NCBI GenBank assembly: GCA_010029825.1
Contig: RGVZ01000017.1
Span: forward strand, 1-44,730
Source: a bacterium
GTDB lineage: Bacteria; Bdellovibrionota_B; Oligoflexia; Oligoflexales; RGVZ01
Length of the DNA: 44,730 bases
Reading direction: 5' to 3'
The notes under the pieces: model-generated
Told to the model about the DNA's origin: nothing
Seen by the model: only the letters and a program-made list of their open reading frames with translations
Database searches by the model: none
Program-made: the position numbers and the translations under genes
Shown here: positions 41,558-44,730 of the stretch, in pieces
How the letters are laid out: each line of letters begins with the position of its first letter
Position numbering within the stretch: the first letter of the stretch is position 1

Positions 41558-42544
41558 ATGATCATTGTAACCGGTGGCGCGGGCTTCATTGGTAGTGCCT
41601 TTGTTTGGAAACTCAACGAAGAAGGCCTCCACGACATCCTGGTTGCTGATGAGTTCGGAACCGGTCACAAATGGCGCAACCTGTCCAAGCGGCGCATGAC
41701 TTACGCCCTTCACAAGGACGAGTTGCTCGACTGGCTGAACACGAAGACCCGTTCTTCGGCCATTGAGGCCATCGTCCATATGGGCGCGTGCTCGGCCACA
41801 ACCGAGAAGGACGTGGATTTTCTAATCAAGAATAATTTCAATTATTCCGCTGAGTTATTTCAATTTGCCGCTCGTGAGAGGATCCCATTCGTGTACGCGT
41901 CCTCGGCAGCCACGTACGGCATGGGGGAGCATGGCTACAGCGACGATCCCCAGATTGTCCACAAGCTGCGGCCAATCAACCCTTATGGGTACAGCAAACA
42001 CCTTTTTGACCAGTGGGTCCTGAAGCAACGGGAAAAACCGCCGTTTTGGGCCGGACTCAAGTTCTTCAACGTCTACGGGCCTCAGGAATATCACAAGGGC
42101 GGTCAGGCCAGCGTGGTCTTCCATGCCTTTCCCCAGGTCCGGGACCGCGGCACGCTCAAGCTCTTCAAGTCTTACAAGGAAGGCATCGCTCACGGTGACC
42201 AGCGCCGGGACTTTGTTTGGGTCAAGGACGTCGTCGATGTGATGCAACATTTCCTGCGTGCGCCCGAGGGCGCAAAATCCGGGATTTACAACGTTGGCAG
42301 CGGCACCGCCCGGTCCTTTGCCGATCTTGGTCGTGCCGTGTTTTCCGCGATGGGCAAGCATGACGCGAGGTTTGAGTGGATCGACATGCCGGAAGACCTC
42401 AAGAACCAGTATCAATATTTCACGGAAGCCAATCTTGTGCGTCTGCGCGAGGAAGGTGGTTACACCAGGCCGTTTACATCCCTGGAAGATGGAGTCAAGG
42501 AATACGTGACGCGATTCCTTGTCAATCAGGACCCCTTCCTTTGA
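41558..42544 (+). CDS. hldD: ADP-L-glycero-D-manno-heptose 6-epimerase
   Basis: It epimerises ADP-D,D-heptose to ADP-L,D-heptose for the LPS inner core. Extended SDR fold: [10 protein letters not shown] near the start, H-M-G-A-C-S-A-T-T-E-K-D (the HldD signature), the catalytic Y-G-Y-S-K (Tyr143, Lys147), F-F-N-V-Y-G-P-Q-E-Y-H-K-G and D-F-V-W-V-K-D-V-V. The start is ATG 41558 because GGAGGG (41546-41551) lies 6 nt upstream. It is divergent from tatB with a 67-nt gap and runs into an Omp85-like gene 14 nt later, an envelope-biogenesis context. Confidence 0.95.
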   Translation: MIIVTGGAGFIGSAFVWKLNEEGLHDILVADEFGTGHKWRNLSKRRMTYALHKDELLDWLNTKTRSSAIEAIVHMGACSATTEKDVDFLIKNNFNYSAELFQFAARERIPFVYASSAATYGMGEHGYSDDPQIVHKLRPINPYGYSKHLFDQWVLKQREKPPFWAGLKFFNVYGPQEYHKGGQASVVFHAFPQVRDRGTLKLFKSYKEGIAHGDQRRDFVWVKDVVDVMQHFLRAPEGAKSGIYNVGSGTARSFADLGRAVFSAMGKHDARFEWIDMPEDLKNQYQYFTEANLVRLREEGGYTRPFTSLEDGVKEYVTRFLVNQDPFL

Positions 42545-42558
42545 CGCGCGGGCTCTCA

Positions 42559-43758
42559 ATGCGTGGACCATGCGCCGTGTGGCTGATTGTCGCGTTTTGT
42601 TTGCTGGCCGCGAAATCCGTCCTTGCCGGCGCGTCGACTCATCAAGTCAGCGGCCTTGAAGTCCACGGCGCGCGCCGTACCGACCTTGAATGGCTTCGAA
42701 ATTACATCGGAATCGAATTCCCGGCGGTGTTGCCGGATTCTGACCTGGCTCGCATCCGTCGCAAACTGATGACGGCAGACATCTTTGTTGATGTGAAGGT
42801 CCATTTCGACGACAAGTCTGCGAACCTGGTCATCGAACTTGATGAAAAGTGGACGACGATCCCGGTGATTCGCGGAGCATACGGTGGCGGTACTCCCCTT
42901 CTTGTCCTCGGGGCCTATGACACCCATGCCTTCGGTCGCCTTGTCACCGTCGGGGCCGAGACAAAAAAATACGGTGACTCTCAACCGGGGTATACCCTGT
43001 GGGCCAAGTTGCCCCGCGCCGGACGGGGAAAAAGCTCTGCCGGCGTGGAAATCTGGAAAGACACCCGGCGCCGGGATTACTACGATTCCCATGGAAAAAA
43101 GACTGGCTCACTGGAATTCGACAGTCGTTATATTCGCCTGTACCACCTCGTGCCCCTTCTTCCCGATGATGATCCCCTGGATCCAAGGATATTCCAGGCG
43201 GGAGTCGAGGCTTTGTTCCGGCAGGACCGCAAGCCTTCCGTCGATACCGGATCTGAAGAGGCCTCGACGCAGCGCGTCCTTGGCAGTCTTGTCTTTGACA
43301 ACATGGGGGTCGAGGATCAATTGCTACAGGGACAGCGCATCCTGTTCAAGACTGGCTACTCCCGCAGCAGTGGCGTTGAGGATGCCGGCCTGTTCCGTTA
43401 TTCCGAGGTGGAATTTTTCTCATTCCACCGGCCGTTCGATTCCTGGAACCTGGCGATCCACGGGTACGCGCAGAACGCGGGCAGCGCTGTCGTCGCAAAC
43501 GTTTTTCACCTTGGCGGCTTTGATTCCGTGCGTGGATTCCCTGACGGCATTCGAAACGGAACCTTCGCCGCGTATGGGAACTTCGAACTCAGGCAGGAGG
43601 CTCTCGCCACCCGTTGGATGAAGATCGCCGGTGTTGTTTTCTCGGATGCCGGAATTGCCGGCAGTGACTTCGATGACGCGCGGCAGGACCTTTTCCGCTC
43701 GACTATGCGTGGGGCCGGTCAAACCAGATTTCCACATCCGGGATATCCCTTGGCTTGA
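42559..43758 (+). CDS. Omp85-family outer-membrane protein (POTRA + barrel), C-terminus disrupted
   Basis: Signal peptide C-A-V-W-L-I-V-A-F-C-L-L-A-A-K-S-V-L-A. One POTRA-like domain (about 29-100: V-S-G-L-E-V-H-G-A-R-R-T, I-F-V-D-V-K-V-H-F, L-V-I-E-L-D-E-K-W-T). A barrel follows, with the Omp85 loop motif G-G-F-D-S-V-R-G-F-P (V-R-G-F, cf. VRGY/F of BamA/TamA/FhaC) and F-A-A-Y-G-N-F-E-L-R and V-F-S-D-A-G-I-A. After S-T-M-R-G-A-G the frame gives R-F-P-H-P-G-Y-P-L-A and TGA at 43756. Another frame reads F-H-I-R-D-I-P-W-L-E-P-V-F, and the original frame beyond the stop reads D-D-R-E-G-G-L-M-V-K-V-Y to TGA at 43858. So the last strands seem split by small indels. TTG 42541 is an alternative start. 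Confidence 0.78.
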   Translation: MRGPCAVWLIVAFCLLAAKSVLAGASTHQVSGLEVHGARRTDLEWLRNYIGIEFPAVLPDSDLARIRRKLMTADIFVDVKVHFDDKSANLVIELDEKWTTIPVIRGAYGGGTPLLVLGAYDTHAFGRLVTVGAETKKYGDSQPGYTLWAKLPRAGRGKSSAGVEIWKDTRRRDYYDSHGKKTGSLEFDSRYIRLYHLVPLLPDDDPLDPRIFQAGVEALFRQDRKPSVDTGSEEASTQRVLGSLVFDNMGVEDQLLQGQRILFKTGYSRSSGVEDAGLFRYSEVEFFSFHRPFDSWNLAIHGYAQNAGSAVVANVFHLGGFDSVRGFPDGIRNGTFAAYGNFELRQEALATRWMKIAGVVFSDAGIAGSDFDDARQDLFRSTMRGAGQTRFPHPGYPLA

Positions 43759-43777
43759 ACCAGTTTTTCCAGCCTTA

Positions 43778-43821
43778 CAAACCACTCTAGCCTCTTTATT
43801 GACGATCGAGAGGGTGGTTTG
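43778..43821. repeat. Long inverted repeat with a 5-nt bulge in the broken Omp85 tail
   Basis: CAAACCAC (43778-43785) pairs perfectly with GTGGTTTG (43814-43821). Inside, CCTCT (43791-43795) pairs with AGAGG (43809-43813), leaving bulge TCTAG on one side and a 13-nt loop. Thirteen base pairs in all. No T-run follows on either strand. Confidence 0.6.
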
Positions 43822-43878
43822 ATGGTCAAGGTATACCCGGATCTGATTTTCGGAACCTGATCAGCAACTAATCCATTG

Positions 43879-44730
43879 ATGATGATGGCGGCCTCCACTA
43901 CCATCCTTGGGGTGGAAATCACTCAAGAAATTGCAAACTGGTTGCCGCGCGTGACCGACCTGTCGCCACTGACCGCGGGGTCGGACGGAATCGATTGCGG
44001 CGACGACTTGCGCGTCACCATTCTTGATCCTCTGCGCGAATTCCTGGGCCGCTCGTCGAAACAAATACGTGCCCAGATCGTTCACGCTGCGTTGGACATG
44101 GCCTGCGGCGGCACTTCGCCCTCGCCTGCCCAGAAATCCCTCGCGGGATGCCTTTCGCAGGTTGTGGAGGCCCTCCATGCCGGGTCCTTGATCATCGATG
44201 ACATTCAAGATGCCAGCGACAAGCGCCGGGGCCTGCCCGCGTTGCACGTTCAGATTGGCGAGCCTTTGGCGATCAACGCGGCAAACTGGCTCTACTTCTG
44301 GCCAGGAGAGTTGATCCGCAAGCAGAATCTGTCCGCCTCGGTCGAAGTTGAAATTTACCGTGTCTATCACGACACGATGATCCGCGCGCACTACGGCCAG
44401 GCCCTTGACCTCGGGTTTGACATGACCGCAGTTGCCAAGGATCGTGCACGCCCGGTTTCCATGGCTGCAATCGCGATGAAAACCGGTGCCTTGATGGGCA
44501 TGTGTTGCGAGTTTGGCGCCATCGCCGCCGACGCGGACGCGGACACCAGGTCCACGTTGACGCAGTTCGGGCAGACTTTTGGCACAGTGCTGCAGATGTT
44601 CAATGACATCGGCGAGGTACGCGCGACATCCTCTTCGTTGAGTCCGTTCTCGAGGCCGTCATGGGTCTGGACGGTCGCGGCGGACACGTTGTCAGCGCGT
44701 GAGTACGAGGAATTCAGGAAACTCATGTCC
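43879..44730 (+). CDS. Polyprenyl (trans-isoprenyl diphosphate) synthetase, N-terminal part (runs off window)
   Basis: The frame is open from ATG 43879 to the last base (284 codons). The family pattern is clear: G-R-S-S-K-Q-I-R (57-64) in the place of G-K-R-x-R; the first Asp-rich motif in L-H-A-G-S-L-I-I-D-D-I-Q-D (99-111), followed by R-R-G (116-118); and M-K-T-G (200-203). The second Asp-rich motif is degenerate, F-N-D-I-G-E (241-246), instead of D-D-x-x-D. It would condense isopentenyl diphosphate with allylic diphosphates in the cytoplasm. In-frame TGA at 43858 limits the start; three ATGs lie in a row (43879, 43882, 43885) with no strong ribosome site. The changed second motif may mean altered chain length or a non-canonical role. 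Confidence 0.85.
   Translation, partial: MMMAASTTILGVEITQEIANWLPRVTDLSPLTAGSDGIDCGDDLRVTILDPLREFLGRSSKQIRAQIVHAALDMACGGTSPSPAQKSLAGCLSQVVEALHAGSLIIDDIQDASDKRRGLPALHVQIGEPLAINAANWLYFWPGELIRKQNLSASVEVEIYRVYHDTMIRAHYGQALDLGFDMTAVAKDRARPVSMAAIAMKTGALMGMCCEFGAIAADADADTRSTLTQFGQTFGTVLQMFNDIGEVRATSSSLSPFSRPSWVWTVAADTLSAREYEEFRKLMS

Noticed and set aside
43719-44391. Minus-strand frames at 43719-43922 and 43861-44391
   Set aside because: They are antisense to the polyprenyl synthetase, whose Asp-rich motif and open frame to the edge are decisive.

Overview
The window looks like chromosome of a flagellated Gram-negative bacterium, most likely from the Bdellovibrionota (Oligoflexia) or a related deltaproteobacterial-type lineage. 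The reasons are an LPS heptose epimerase, an Omp85-type outer-membrane protein, many predicted lipoproteins, a GTP-type PEP carboxykinase, and a flagellar block in the order fliL-M-N-O-P-Q-R-flhB-flhA-flhF-flhG-fliA-cheY-pilZ. The lineage call is inference. I see no rRNA, tRNA, CRISPR array, transposase, integrase or phage gene, so this is mostly core chromosome with a lipoprotein-rich accessory stretch.

Layout. 1-1312: the 3' end of a trypsin-like protease gene converges on a UDP-glucuronate decarboxylase (UDP-xylose synthase) gene. 1393-5030 (+): sucC, sucD, a macro-fold-like protein and murB. 5120-7687: a ceramidase-superfamily (CREST) membrane protein, ExoD and an OlsB-like GNAT acyltransferase. 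7685-7790: two perfect 53-bp tandem repeats. 7785-10208 (-): trxB, mrp and DUF971. 10408-12890 (+): two D,D-peptidase genes, a PBP5/DacA type and a PBP4/DacB type. 13064-17355: three unknown lipoproteins facing a metzincin metalloprotease lipoprotein. 17535-20750: an FAD-linked D-2-hydroxyacid dehydrogenase converging on pckG. 20960-25934 (+): a thioredoxin-like lipoprotein, a vWA lipoprotein with about six 60-residue modules, an MprF/AglD-type flippase-like membrane protein and an alpha/beta hydrolase carrying a perfect 12-bp tandem repeat.

25931-39020 (-): a 13-kb co-oriented flagellar run. It encodes the stator-associated protein FliL, the switch (FliM, FliN), the export gate (FliO, FliP, FliQ, FliR, FlhB, FlhA), the placement GTPase/ATPase pair (FlhF, FlhG), sigma-28 (FliA), a CheY-like regulator, a PilZ-like protein and a DUF2802-like coiled-coil protein. 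A sigma-54-like promoter lies upstream of fliL. 39412-44730: a small c-type cytochrome, lysA and tatB (-), hldD, an Omp85-like protein, and a polyprenyl synthetase that runs off the right edge.

The most notable result is that several conserved genes read as broken. sucC lacks about 28 nt and trxB about 46 nt (both measured against E. coli spacing), each with a frameshift. The cytochrome lacks a usable signal peptide in its own frame. The Omp85 C-terminus is spread over two frames. Either the assembly has small deletions or these are real lesions; raw reads would decide. Beyond that, the most novel-looking protein is the modular vWA lipoprotein. The His-rich FliL linker and a strong terminator hidden antisense inside lysA are also worth a second look.
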